NCBI RefSeq assembly: GCF_037154075.1
Contig: NZ_JBANRJ010000001.1
Location: 2,227,501 to 2,291,500 of the forward strand
From: Sphingobium aromaticiconvertens
GTDB taxonomy: Bacteria; Pseudomonadota; Alphaproteobacteria; Sphingomonadales; Sphingomonadaceae
Reading direction: 5' to 3'
Length of the DNA stretch: 64,000 nucleotides
In this document: in pieces, positions 17,583 to 25,877 of the stretch
How positions within the stretch are numbered: position 1 is the stretch's first letter
Layout: every line of letters begins with the position of its first letter
The notes under the pieces: model-generated
Told to the model about the DNA's origin: nothing
Databases searched by the model: none
Seen by the model: only the letters and a program-made list of their open reading frames with translations
Translations under genes and position numbers: made by a program

Positions 17583-18787
17583 AAAGAAAATCAGGTCAGG
17601 ATCGGGAGATCACGAAGCACTGGCGTCCGGCCACATTGGCCGTTCGCGGCGGCACCGCGCGCAGCGAATATGGCGAGACGTCGGAAGCATTGTTCCTCAC
17701 CAGCGGCTATAGCTACGACCGGGCGGAGGATGCCGCCGCGCGCTTTGCGGGTGATCAGGTCGGCATGACCTACAGCCGCCTGCAAAACCCCACGGTCGAG
17801 ATGCTGGAGCAGCGCATCGCCCTGCTCGAAGGCGCCGAGGCCTGCCGTGCGACCGCGACCGGCATGGCGGCGATGACCGCCGCCTTGCTGTGCCAACTGT
17901 CCGCTGGCGACCATGTGGTCGCGGGCAAGGCGCTGTTCGGTTCCTGCCGCTGGCTGACCGACACGCTGTTGCCCAAATTCGGGATTGAGACGACGACCGT
18001 GGACGCCCGCGACAATGCGGCGTGGGAAGCCGCGATCCGGCCCAATACCAAGGTTTTCTTCTTCGAAACGCCCGCCAACCCGACGATGGACGTTGCCGAC
18101 ATGACGGCGATCTGCGGAATCGCGAAGGCGCATGGCATCGTCAGCGTCGTCGACAACGCATTCGCCACGCCCGCGCTCCAGCGGCCGATGGATTTCGGTG
18201 CCGATGTCGTCGCCTATAGCGCGACCAAGATGATGGACGGGCAGGGGCGCGTGCTGGCCGGGGCGATCTGCGGGTCGCAGGACTGGATTCTCAACACGCT
18301 GCTGCCCTTTCATCGCAATACCGGGCCGACGCTGTCCGCCTTCAATGCCTGGGTGGTGCTGAAGGGGCTGGAGACGCTGGACCTGCGGATCACGCGGCAG
18401 AGCGAAAATGCGCTGAAGGTCGCGCGCTTCCTGGAAGGGCGCGTCGCCAAGGTGCTGTATCCGGGGCTGGAGAGCCACCCGCAGCATGCATTGGCGATGC
18501 GCCAGATGACGTTGGCGGGGCCGATCTTCTCGCTGTATGTCGGCGGTGGCCGGGCGGAGGCGCATGGGCTGCTCAATGGCCTCAACCTGGTCGACATCAG
18601 CAATAATATCGGCGATTCGCGTTCGTTGATGACGCATCCGGCCTCCACGACCCATTTCGGCATGGCGGAGGCTGCACGGCTGGAAATCGGCATCACCGAG
18701 GATATGTTGCGCCTCAACGTCGGTCTGGAAGACCCTGATGATGTCATCGAGGATCTGGATCGCGCGCTGACGTCGATAGGGCGTTGA
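17579..18787 (+). CDS. metZ: O-succinylhomoserine sulfhydrylase
   Basis: 402 residues from ATG 17579, which overlaps the stop of the dehydratase gene (ATGA). Cys/Met-metabolism PLP family: YSRLQNPTVEMLEQRIALLEGAEACRATATGM-type N-terminal region, FFFETPANPTMDV, DNAFATPALQRP, and the PLP lysine in YSATKMMDGQGRVLAG (about residue 212). The C-terminus HPASTTHFGM matches MetZ. It makes homocysteine directly from O-succinylhomoserine and sulfide in the methionine pathway. Confidence 0.92.
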   Translation: MKRKSGQDREITKHWRPATLAVRGGTARSEYGETSEALFLTSGYSYDRAEDAAARFAGDQVGMTYSRLQNPTVEMLEQRIALLEGAEACRATATGMAAMTAALLCQLSAGDHVVAGKALFGSCRWLTDTLLPKFGIETTTVDARDNAAWEAAIRPNTKVFFFETPANPTMDVADMTAICGIAKAHGIVSVVDNAFATPALQRPMDFGADVVAYSATKMMDGQGRVLAGAICGSQDWILNTLLPFHRNTGPTLSAFNAWVVLKGLETLDLRITRQSENALKVARFLEGRVAKVLYPGLESHPQHALAMRQMTLAGPIFSLYVGGGRAEAHGLLNGLNLVDISNNIGDSRSLMTHPASTTHFGMAEAARLEIGITEDMLRLNVGLEDPDDVIEDLDRALTSIGR

Positions 18788-18821
18788 CGGGAGCGGCGGG
18801 AAAGGGGCATTGCCTTTCATT

Positions 18822-19220
18822 GTGAATGCCCTTTTCCCCTTCCATGCGACCACCCGCGACATCATCGTGCATGTGGCCGTCACCTTCCTGCCCGAACAGT
18901 CGGAGCCGGACCGGGGCCGCTGGTTCTGGGCCTATCATATCCGTATCGAGAATGACGGGGACGAACCTGTGCAATTGCTGACGCGCAGTTGGCTGATCAC
19001 CGATGGGCGCGGCGCGCAGCACAAGGTTGATGGCGACGGTGTGGTGGGTGAGCAGCCGGTGGTGCAGCCGGGGAAGAGCTATGACTATGTGTCGGGCTGT
19101 CCGCTGGCGACGCCGACCGGATCGATGCAGGGCAGCTATCATATGCTGGGCGCCAGCGGGCAGACGTTCGATGTCGCCATCCCCCATTTTGCGCTGATCG
19201 CGCCGGCGGTGGCCGAATGA
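18822..19220 (+). CDS. apaG: ApaG domain protein
   Basis: Read from GTG 18822 it gives 132 residues (MNALFPFHATTRD), the usual ApaG length. A TTG at 18810 is also in frame and sits too close to AAAGGGG. The Fn3-like fold shows YHIRIENDGDEPVQLLTRSWLITDGRG and a C-terminal GSMQGSYHMLGASGQTFDVAIPHFAL. ApaG is linked to divalent cation resistance in enterobacteria, but its biochemical role is unclear. Its stop overlaps the LysR start by four bases. Confidence 0.88.
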   Translation: MNALFPFHATTRDIIVHVAVTFLPEQSEPDRGRWFWAYHIRIENDGDEPVQLLTRSWLITDGRGAQHKVDGDGVVGEQPVVQPGKSYDYVSGCPLATPTGSMQGSYHMLGASGQTFDVAIPHFALIAPAVAE

Positions 19221-20008
19221 AGCGCACCCATTTGCCGCTGAACGGCCTGCGCGTGCTGGATGCCGCCGCGCGGCACCTGTCCTTCACGCGCGCCGCCGAC
19301 GAACTGGCGGTGACGCCCGCAGCCGTGGGGCAACAGATCCGCGCGCTGGAGGACATGCTGGGCGTGGTCCTGTTTCGTCGCACGCCCAAGGGGCTGGAAC
19401 TGACGCCGGAGACAGAAGCGGGGCTGGACGCGCTGCGGTCGGGCTTTCTGGAGTTTGAGGAGGCCGTTCGCGCGATGCAGGCCGGGCAGTCGAGCCTGTC
19501 GCTGACCATTGCCGCGCCACGGGACATCAGCGCCAAATGGCTCCAGCCACGGCTGGCCGCCTATGCGGCGAATGTTCCGGACCTCAAATTCGCGCTGGTC
19601 GCAGCCGATGATGCGCTGGACTTCACGGAGGCCAATCTGGACATCGCGATCCGCCTTGCCAGCGGACCGGGAGAGAATGAGGGTGTTGCACTGGGCGCGG
19701 CGCGCTTCGTGACGGTAGAGTCTGCGGCGGGCGGGCCGGACATGCGGATCGACTGGCCGGGGTGTCTGGAGAGTGATCAGCCAGCGTCGATCCGGGTCGC
19801 CGATGGTGGTCTGGCGATCGAAGCGGCGGCGAACGGCTTTGGCCGGGCAAAGGTGCCGGAATTGCTGGCACAGGCTGACCTCGCCGCTGGCCGGGTGCGG
19901 CAGGTAGGCGAGCCGATCATGGTATCGGCCAGCTACTGGCTGATCGCGCCCTTGCCGCAATGGCGGCAGAAGAAGGTCAAGGCGCTGGTCGAGGCATTGA
20001 CCGCCTGA
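19217..20008 (+). CDS. LysR-family transcriptional regulator (GcvA-like)
   Basis: 263 residues. The N-terminal winged helix-turn-helix reads LNGLRVLDAAARHLSFTRAA then ELAVTPAAVGQQIRALED, very close to the GcvA subgroup. The effector domain follows (about residues 95-263) and is slightly shorter than the usual ~300 residues. Because it is coupled to apaG in an operon with metZ, it may regulate amino-acid metabolism, but no operator can be named. The next feature is the tmRNA gene. Confidence 0.88.
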   Translation: MKRTHLPLNGLRVLDAAARHLSFTRAADELAVTPAAVGQQIRALEDMLGVVLFRRTPKGLELTPETEAGLDALRSGFLEFEEAVRAMQAGQSSLSLTIAAPRDISAKWLQPRLAAYAANVPDLKFALVAADDALDFTEANLDIAIRLASGPGENEGVALGAARFVTVESAAGGPDMRIDWPGCLESDQPASIRVADGGLAIEAAANGFGRAKVPELLAQADLAAGRVRQVGEPIMVSASYWLIAPLPQWRQKKVKALVEALTA

Positions 20009-20082
20009 TCCTTTGATCGTGGCTATGCCGATTGCGTGTCTTAGCCGTTGATATTTCCGACGACTTTCCCCATATGGGTATT

Positions 20083-20440
20083 GCCGGGTTCGCCCGGCTA
20101 TGGCGATAAATTGTGCCGTGTAATAGACGCAGCGGACCCGGGGGCAGTACCCGGCGGTTCCACCAAAAGTCCTTAAAAGCCGCAAGGCATGAAGGGGGCT
20201 TCTGACGGGGCCGAACTAGGATCGACGTGTGTTCAAAGACGGTGTTTTTGCCCGGCCTGAGTAAGCCGTAAAACTGTTTAAAACTCATAAGTGCCAACGA
20301 TAACGAAGCACTCGCCATTGCAGCGTAACCAAGGGCCTCACGGCCTGAAGTTACTCTAAAATAGCGCGGTTGAACCCACCGGGCAACAGAAGGGAATTCA
20401 GCGGCCTCCGGGAGGGCCGGGCAACAGAACCTCCCGGACC
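20083..20440 (+). ncRNA. ssrA: transfer-messenger RNA, circularly permuted two-piece (alpha) type
   Basis: The acceptor piece comes first: T-arm CCGGG-GGCAGTA-CCCGG and acceptor strand CGGTTCC followed by ACCA, ending at 20163. A ~43-bp intervening segment separates it from the coding piece, which starts with GGGGCCGAACTAGGATCGAC at 20207. GGGGCCG pairs with CGGTTCC to rebuild a 7-bp acceptor stem. The tag reading frame at 20293-20328 encodes ANDNEALAIAA and a stop. TTGCCCGG (20248-20255) pairs perfectly with CCGGGCAA (20379-20386), closing the coding domain. The 5' boundary is placed at the GCCGGG-TTCG-CCCGGC-like hairpin (20083-20098) and the 3' end is approximate. It rescues stalled ribosomes with SmpB. 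Confidence 0.92.
20408..20437 (+). other. hairpin with a second copy of the tmRNA CCGGGCAACAGAA element
   Basis: CCGGGAGG (20408-20415) pairs perfectly with CCTCCCGG (20430-20437). The 14-base loop contains CCGGGCAACAGAA, an exact copy of 20379-20391. It could be the 3' processing or termination signal of pre-tmRNA or part of the coding piece. Confidence 0.6.
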
Positions 20441-20693
20441 TCCATTCCATATCGCCCAGCATCCGCTTGTCAGGCGGCAAAGCGCGTTTCTTTGCCCTTT
20501 GCGAAGACGACTCGGAGGGCTATTGTCGATCTCTGTTCGATTGCAATTTTATGACAGTGCTGTGAAATATTTATAAGCCATTGATATATAGAAAAACTTA
20601 ATTGATTCAACGATGGCCTAGTGATCTTGTGGGAATGTCATCAAAGTGAAATACTCCTGATTATAGTAAGAAGTTTTTTTCAGGAGATTTTAG
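20441..20693. other. AT-rich leader region upstream of the 20694 gene
   Basis: About 250 bp without a gene, unusually AT-rich for this window between 20520 and 20690. TATAGT at 20662-20667 is a plausible -10 element about 27 bp before the next start codon, but no good -35 is seen. ATGTCAT at 20635 resembles a single PHO half-site without a partner. Confidence 0.35.
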
Positions 20694-21155
20694 ATGCGTG
20701 CAATCGTGGCTTTTACGGGTTTCGTCCTCGCCGGGGCGTTGGCCACGGGGGCGGTTGCAGCGCCTGAGCAGGCCGGTTCCGATCAGGCCAGTTTCCACCA
20801 GTCCATTTCCGTTAAGGCCAATGCCATTCACGCCCGTTCCATCCAGCCGAGTCAGATCGTTGGCGTGACGGACGGCGGTCTTGCCGCGACGGCTCTGATG
20901 CAGGGCGATTTTCGCGGGGCGGCAACGCGGCTGAAGGCTAAATCGCCCGATGCGATCAATGATCCCGCCCGCCTTATCAACCTGGGCAATGCCTATGCAG
21001 GCATGGGCCGCTACGCCAAGGCACACGAAATTTATACCTCGGCCCGCTATGCGCCTGACACGATGCTGGTGCTGGCTGATGGCAGCGAGGCATTCTCGCG
21101 TGACATTGCGCGCCGGGCGCTTGGTCGATTGGGCACCAATTTCGCCGCCCGCTGA
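20694..21155 (+). CDS. exported TPR-like hypothetical protein
   Basis: 153 residues with a clear signal peptide (AFTGFVLAGALATGAVAAPE, cleavage after AVAA near residue 23) and a strong CAGGAG ribosome-binding site. The mature part contains a TPR-like pair of helices, DPARLINLGNAYAGMGRYAKAHEIYTSA-type (about residues 90-118), followed by a short C-terminal helix. Probably periplasmic and involved in protein-protein contact. It is flanked by its own terminator and so looks monocistronic. No specific family assigned. Confidence 0.72.
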   Translation: MRAIVAFTGFVLAGALATGAVAAPEQAGSDQASFHQSISVKANAIHARSIQPSQIVGVTDGGLAATALMQGDFRGAATRLKAKSPDAINDPARLINLGNAYAGMGRYAKAHEIYTSARYAPDTMLVLADGSEAFSRDIARRALGRLGTNFAAR

Positions 21156-21175
21156 CGTTTAATCCGTAAGGGAGA

Positions 21176-21210
21176 AAAGGCCGTCATCCATGGGGGTTGC
21201 GGCCTTTTTC
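21176..21210 (+). terminator. rho-independent terminator
   Basis: AAAGGCCG (ending 21183) pairs with CGGCCTTT (from 21200), followed by T residues, 20 bp after the stop of the 20694 gene. Confidence 0.8.
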
Positions 21211-21217
21211 CGTGCGA

Positions 21218-21255
21218 TTGTCACAACATTGTCATGAATGACATTAAAGTGTCAT
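21218..21255 (+). promoter_or_regulatory. PHO-box-like PhoB-binding array upstream of the lipoprotein gene
   Basis: TTGTCAC (21218-21224), AACA, TTGTCAT (21229-21235) reproduces the 7+4+7 layout of the PHO box (consensus CTGTCAT-N4-CTGTCAT). A third half-site GTGTCAT lies at 21249-21255 and with AATGACA at 21236-21242 forms an inverted repeat. A -10-like TAGAGT lies at 21269-21274. The array is ~160-200 bp upstream of the lipoprotein start. Binding by PhoB is an inference from pattern. Confidence 0.6.
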
Positions 21256-21315
21256 TTAATTGACGCTCTAGAGTCTCACAAACCCAACACGCCTGTCATC
21301 ACTGCCCCCTAGTTG

Positions 21316-21329
21316 CCGCCCTCGAGGGC
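21316..21329. repeat. 14-bp perfect palindrome in the leader of the lipoprotein gene
   Basis: CGCCCTCGAGGGCG reads the same on both strands and lies 86 bp before the start codon. Possibly an additional operator; no known family is recognised. Confidence 0.4.
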
Positions 21330-21414
21330 GACAGGGGGGTGTTGTTCGAGTCGTAAGCCCTCCGGTTGCTCCGCATCTTTATCATAACCCGGCATCCGCC
21401 GGAGCGGAGACGAC

Positions 21415-23010
21415 ATGGCCAAGTTTACCCGAATCCAGACCATATTGATGGCCGGCTGCGCCTGCGCCGCGCTGAGCGCCTGTGGCGCCGACGATATTGC
21501 ATCGCCCGGTGAAGGCACGATCGTCATTCCTGCTCCGACGCCGACGCCGACCCCAACGCCCACGCCGACCCCAACGCCGACCCCGACCGGTGTCACGCCC
21601 GCTGCCAACTGCCCCTCGATCGCGGGGCCCGACCAGCTGGCCGATCTGGGCACCATCACTGGCGGTGGCAACACGTGGCGTAACTGCGGCTTCCCCGCAC
21701 GCTTCACCGCCTCGACCGCAATTGCCAAGGTTCCCGGCGTAATCTACTCGCTGCCCGGCCGCGTCGATGTCGGCACCGATCAGGGGCCGTCGAGCACCAA
21801 CACCAATGTCACGCTGACGGTCGATCCGGGCGTGGTGGCCTTCGCCGCTACCGGCAACGCCTATCTGGCCGTTAACCGCGGCAACCGGATCAATGCTGTC
21901 GGTACGGCTACCAGCCCGATCGTCTTCACCAGCCGCGAAAACGTCCTTGGCACCGTGACCGATCAGTCGTCCGGCCAGTGGGGCGGCATCGTGCTACTGG
22001 GCCGTGCGCGCATCACCGATTGTCAGGCTCCGGCGGCTGCGCCCGGCACCGTTGCATGTGAACGCGACACCGAAGGCACCAGCAACGCCCTGTATGGCGG
22101 CGCCAACGACGCCGACAATTCGGGCCGCTTGTCCTATGTCCAGATCCGCTATTCGGGCTTCGTGCTGGCCGACAGCCGCGAGCTTCAGGGCCTGACCCCA
22201 TCGGGCGTCGGCACCGGCACCCAGATTGACCACATCCAGGTCCACAACAGCTCGGACGACGGCATCGAAGCGTTTGGTGGCAACGTCCACTTCAAATATC
22301 TGGTCCTGACCGGCAACGAAGACGACAATCTGGATACCGACGTCGGTTATCGCGGTACGGCCCAGTTCGTTATCTCCGCCCAGCGCTCGGGCAACAATAT
22401 CGGTGACACCTTCCTCGAAACCGACTCGAACGGTTCGACGACGGCGACCAACGCCAGCGAAGACGCACTGCCGCGCCAGTATCTGAAGGTCGCCAACTTC
22501 ACGCACATTCAGCGTTCGAACACCGGTGACGATCTGGCGGCGATGCTTGTTCGTGGCGGTGCCGATATTGCCCTGGTCAACGGCATCATCGTCAGCCCCG
22601 ACCAGAGCTGCCTGCGTATCAACAGCGCCGCGACGATCCGCGCTGCCGATACGGCCCTTCAGGATGCCGGTGCGCCGCGCTACCTGTCGGTGGCGATGCA
22701 GTGCAATAGCACGCCGTTCCGCGGCACCGGTGGCGTGACCGACGCACAGGTCCAGTCGATCTTCACGACCGATCCGAACAGCACGATCACCTACACGCCG
22801 TCGCTGACCAGCCTGTTCATCAACGGCGCGACCGAAACGGCCCGCACCGCGATCGATCCCAAGACGATCGACGCTGCTTTCACCACCACCAACTATATCG
22901 GTGCAGTGAAGGACGCCAACGACACCTGGTACGCCGGCTGGACCTGCAACTCGGTCACGGCCAGCTTCGGTTCGACCAGCGGCGCTTGCACCGCGATCCC
23001 GACGACCTGA
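21415..23010 (+). CDS. surface lipoprotein with Pro-Thr linker and predicted beta-helix domain
   Basis: 531 residues. A lipoprotein signal peptide ends in the lipobox LSAC, with the lipidated Cys followed by Gly-Ala-Asp. Next comes a linker of nine Pro-Thr pairs (21535-21588). The remaining ~450 residues have the rhythm of a parallel beta-helix: TSPIVFTSRENVLG, GQWGGIVLLGRARI, GRLSYVQIRYSGFV, QIDHIQVHNSSDDGIEAFGG, VHFKYLVLTGNEDDNLDTD. It precedes a TonB-dependent receptor by 92 bp and lies close to a complete T2SS, with a PHO-like array upstream. This resembles the locus of ElpS, the phosphate-starvation lipoprotein of Caulobacter crescentus. A role in surface phosphate scavenging is inferred. 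Ligand unknown. Confidence 0.78.
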   Translation: MAKFTRIQTILMAGCACAALSACGADDIASPGEGTIVIPAPTPTPTPTPTPTPTPTPTGVTPAANCPSIAGPDQLADLGTITGGGNTWRNCGFPARFTASTAIAKVPGVIYSLPGRVDVGTDQGPSSTNTNVTLTVDPGVVAFAATGNAYLAVNRGNRINAVGTATSPIVFTSRENVLGTVTDQSSGQWGGIVLLGRARITDCQAPAAAPGTVACERDTEGTSNALYGGANDADNSGRLSYVQIRYSGFVLADSRELQGLTPSGVGTGTQIDHIQVHNSSDDGIEAFGGNVHFKYLVLTGNEDDNLDTDVGYRGTAQFVISAQRSGNNIGDTFLETDSNGSTTATNASEDALPRQYLKVANFTHIQRSNTGDDLAAMLVRGGADIALVNGIIVSPDQSCLRINSAATIRAADTALQDAGAPRYLSVAMQCNSTPFRGTGGVTDAQVQSIFTTDPNSTITYTPSLTSLFINGATETARTAIDPKTIDAAFTTTNYIGAVKDANDTWYAGWTCNSVTASFGSTSGACTAIPTT

Positions 23011-23102
23011 TCGGCCTTTGACCATCAAGGGCGGGGAAGCGGGCAAGGCCGCGCTTCCCCGCCCCAATTGCACAAATACACTCTCTCTCCAGGGGAAACT
23101 CC

Positions 23103-25799
23103 ATGTCGAAGCCGTTGAGCTTGGCGCGCCTGCTTCTGATCTCCACCGCGCTGGTCGCGCCTGCCGCGATGGCCCAGAATACGCCCACGGGCGCCGGTCC
23201 CGACCAGTCCACCACTTCGGGCGTGCCGACTGCTTCTGAAGAGGCGGATGCGCAGGCCGGCAATGTCGACGTATCGATCCCCGGTGCGGACATCATCGTC
23301 ACCGGCCGCCGCACGACCAACGTGTCGCAAAACGCGCCGCAGGTGGTAAACGTCCTGTCCGCTGCAGATATCAAGCGCACGGGTGAAGGCGACATCGCCG
23401 GATCGCTCCAGCGTGTGACCGGCCTGTCGGTCGCGTCAGGCGGCTTCGTCTATGTCCGTGGCCTTGGTGACCGTTATTCGCTGGCGCTGCTGAACGGTTC
23501 GCCGCTTCCCAGCCCCGAACCACTCAAGCGCGTTGTGCCGCTGGACATTTTTCCGACCAGCGTGATCGCATCGACCCTGGTGCAGAAAACTTTTTCGGCC
23601 AATTTCCCCGGCGAGTTCGGCGGCGGCGTCATCAACCTGACGACCAAGGCGATCCCGACCGAAAGCTATTTCGAGATCGGCATGGGCAGTTCCGCCAATA
23701 CCGAAACGTCCGGCCAACTGGGCTATACCCATTATGGCAGCAAGTCCGACTGGACCGGCTTTGACGATGGGTCGCGCGACGTGCCGCCCGCGCTGAAGCA
23801 GGCCTTCGCCAGCGGCAAACCGTTCGCCGACATGACGCGCCCGGAACTTCAGGGCATCGCCATGCAGTTCCTGAACGCCAAGACGTCGGTGGTGCAGCGC
23901 ACCAACAGCCTGCCGTTCAACTTTTCCGGCTCGATCAACGCGGGTACGGCGACCGACATCGGCAGCGATGGCCGTCTGGGCATCATCGCCACCGCCTCTT
24001 ATGGTAACAAGTGGCGGACCCGCGACAATATCCAGCAGGCCTCGCTGGACCTGACGCAGCCGACCGGCAAGAATTTCGAGCAGGTCATGACCGACAATCA
24101 GGTGACGGTGAACGGCCTGATCGGTGTCGGGCTGGAACTGGGCAAGCAGAAACTGCGCTGGACCAACCTCTATATCCGCGACACGTTGAAGCGTTCCGCG
24201 ATTGCGATCGGTCAGAATGACGGCGCCCTGCTGGGTGCGGACTATCTGAATCAGTCGACTGCCTGGTATGAGCGTCAGTTGATCGACACGCAGCTGGTTG
24301 GTGAATTTGAGATCGGTGATGCCCTAAGCCTGGACCTGCGCGGCGGCTATGCCAATTCGCAGCGCGAGGCGCCCTATGAGCGTGAGTTCACCTATGTCCG
24401 GTCCAACCGCGATCTGGCGGTCGATCCGGTGGGTGATCGGTTCATCAATGCGCTCAACCGCCAGCGCGGCGACGCTTCGGTCACGTTCAGCGATCTGAAC
24501 GAGGATCTGTGGTCGGGTGGGTGGGATCTGTCCTATAAATTCTCGCCCGCCTTCACGGCTACGATCGGCTATGCCTATACCAATACGAAGCGCACCTCCT
24601 CGCGCTACGAGCTGCATTATGACGCGACCAACCTGCCGATCCCGGTGCAGCAGCAGCGTCCGGATTATCTGACGTCGGATGCAACGATCCAGTTGTTCGA
24701 CCTCAGCCTGCTCGATTTCACGGGCAACTATCCGGTCTATGACGCCAGCCTGCGCGTCCATGCGGGCTATGCGCAGGTGCAGGCAGAGATCGTGCCGGGC
24801 CTGTCGCTCAACGCCGGCGTGCGCTATGAAAATGGCAAGCAGGGCGTGACCGGCGTCGATGTCTACAACACCGGCGTGACCCCGTTCCAGCAGATCCGCA
24901 ACGATTACTGGCTGCCCGCCGCAACCCTGACGATCGAAGCGGCCAAGGGCGTGCAGGTTCGCATCAGCGGGTCGAAGACCATCGCACGGCCCCAGTTCCG
25001 CGAACTGATCGCCCAGCCTTATGTCGATACCGAATCCAACCGCTTCTATCGCGGCAACCCGTTCCTGCAGGACAGCGAGCTGTGGAATGCCGACCTGCGC
25101 GTCGAATGGTATATGGGGCGTGACGAGCGGCTGACCGGCGCGGTCTTCTACAAGAAGATCGACAATCCGATCGAAACCTACACGACGATCAACGACAGCT
25201 ATTCGGTGACGAGCAGCTTCGCAAACGCGCCAGAGGCGACCCTTTACGGTGCGGAGATCGAAGCGCAGAAATATATTCCGCTCGATACCATGTCGGAATC
25301 GCCCTTCTTCCAGAGCCGCCGCATCGTCCTGATCGGCAACTATACCTATACCCAGTCCAAGCTGAAGGTGAAGGAAGGCGACACGACCATTCCCTATACT
25401 TACACGGCTGGCGGCTTACCTGCCGCCTCCGACTATTTCATGAACGGTGCGCCGTTGACGGGCCAGTCGGATCATCTGGTGAATTTCCAGATCGGTCTGG
25501 AGGATACGGACAGACTGTCGCAGCAGACGCTGTTGCTGACCTATGCCAGCGACCGCGTCACCAGCCGCGGCCCGAACCTGCAGCCTGATATCAAGGAACG
25601 GCCGGGCCTGACGCTGGACTTCGTGGCGCGGCAGGGCGTGTTGCTGCCCGGCGGCATCAACAGCGAAGTGAAGTTCGAGGCGCGTAACATCACTGGCCGG
25701 ACCTACAAGGAATTCCAGGAACTGGGCGACACCCAGGTCTTCTACAATAAATATAAGCTGGGGACCACGATCGCGGCATCGTTCAGCGTCGCCTTCTGA
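23103..25799 (+). CDS. TonB-dependent outer-membrane receptor
   Basis: 898 residues, ATG 23103 after CCAGGGG. The signal peptide ends at AMAQ (about residue 25). A TonB-box-like stretch DIIVTGRR is followed by the plug domain (NAPQVVNVLSAADIKRTGEG, YVRGLGDRYSLALLNGSPLP, GGGVINLTTKA) and a long beta-barrel ending in the aromatic C-terminus SFSVAF. The plug form with RGLGDRYS and GSPLPSPEP is the subtype often found beside surface lipoproteins. Likely cotranscribed with the upstream lipoprotein gene, which could deliver substrate to it. A terminator follows. Confidence 0.9.
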   Translation: MSKPLSLARLLLISTALVAPAAMAQNTPTGAGPDQSTTSGVPTASEEADAQAGNVDVSIPGADIIVTGRRTTNVSQNAPQVVNVLSAADIKRTGEGDIAGSLQRVTGLSVASGGFVYVRGLGDRYSLALLNGSPLPSPEPLKRVVPLDIFPTSVIASTLVQKTFSANFPGEFGGGVINLTTKAIPTESYFEIGMGSSANTETSGQLGYTHYGSKSDWTGFDDGSRDVPPALKQAFASGKPFADMTRPELQGIAMQFLNAKTSVVQRTNSLPFNFSGSINAGTATDIGSDGRLGIIATASYGNKWRTRDNIQQASLDLTQPTGKNFEQVMTDNQVTVNGLIGVGLELGKQKLRWTNLYIRDTLKRSAIAIGQNDGALLGADYLNQSTAWYERQLIDTQLVGEFEIGDALSLDLRGGYANSQREAPYEREFTYVRSNRDLAVDPVGDRFINALNRQRGDASVTFSDLNEDLWSGGWDLSYKFSPAFTATIGYAYTNTKRTSSRYELHYDATNLPIPVQQQRPDYLTSDATIQLFDLSLLDFTGNYPVYDASLRVHAGYAQVQAEIVPGLSLNAGVRYENGKQGVTGVDVYNTGVTPFQQIRNDYWLPAATLTIEAAKGVQVRISGSKTIARPQFRELIAQPYVDTESNRFYRGNPFLQDSELWNADLRVEWYMGRDERLTGAVFYKKIDNPIETYTTINDSYSVTSSFANAPEATLYGAEIEAQKYIPLDTMSESPFFQSRRIVLIGNYTYTQSKLKVKEGDTTIPYTYTAGGLPAASDYFMNGAPLTGQSDHLVNFQIGLEDTDRLSQQTLLLTYASDRVTSRGPNLQPDIKERPGLTLDFVARQGVLLPGGINSEVKFEARNITGRTYKEFQELGDTQVFYNKYKLGTTIAASFSVAF

Positions 25800-25819
25800 T
25801 CCTGACAGTATGACGGATT

Positions 25820-25854
25820 ACGCCGTCCTCTTCCAATGGGAGGGGCGGCGTTTT
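25820..25854 (+). terminator. rho-independent terminator after the TonB receptor
   Basis: ACGCCG (25820-25825) pairs with CGGCGT (25846-25851) around an inner CCTC/GAGG stem, followed by TTTT, about 20 bp after the stop. Confidence 0.75.
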
Positions 25855-25877
25855 CGTTTGCGCGCTTTAGAAGAGCG

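Noticed and set aside
20624..20641. PHO box upstream of the 20694 gene
   Set aside because: Only one half-site (ATGTCAT at 20635); the position 11 bp upstream reads ATCTTGT, which does not match.
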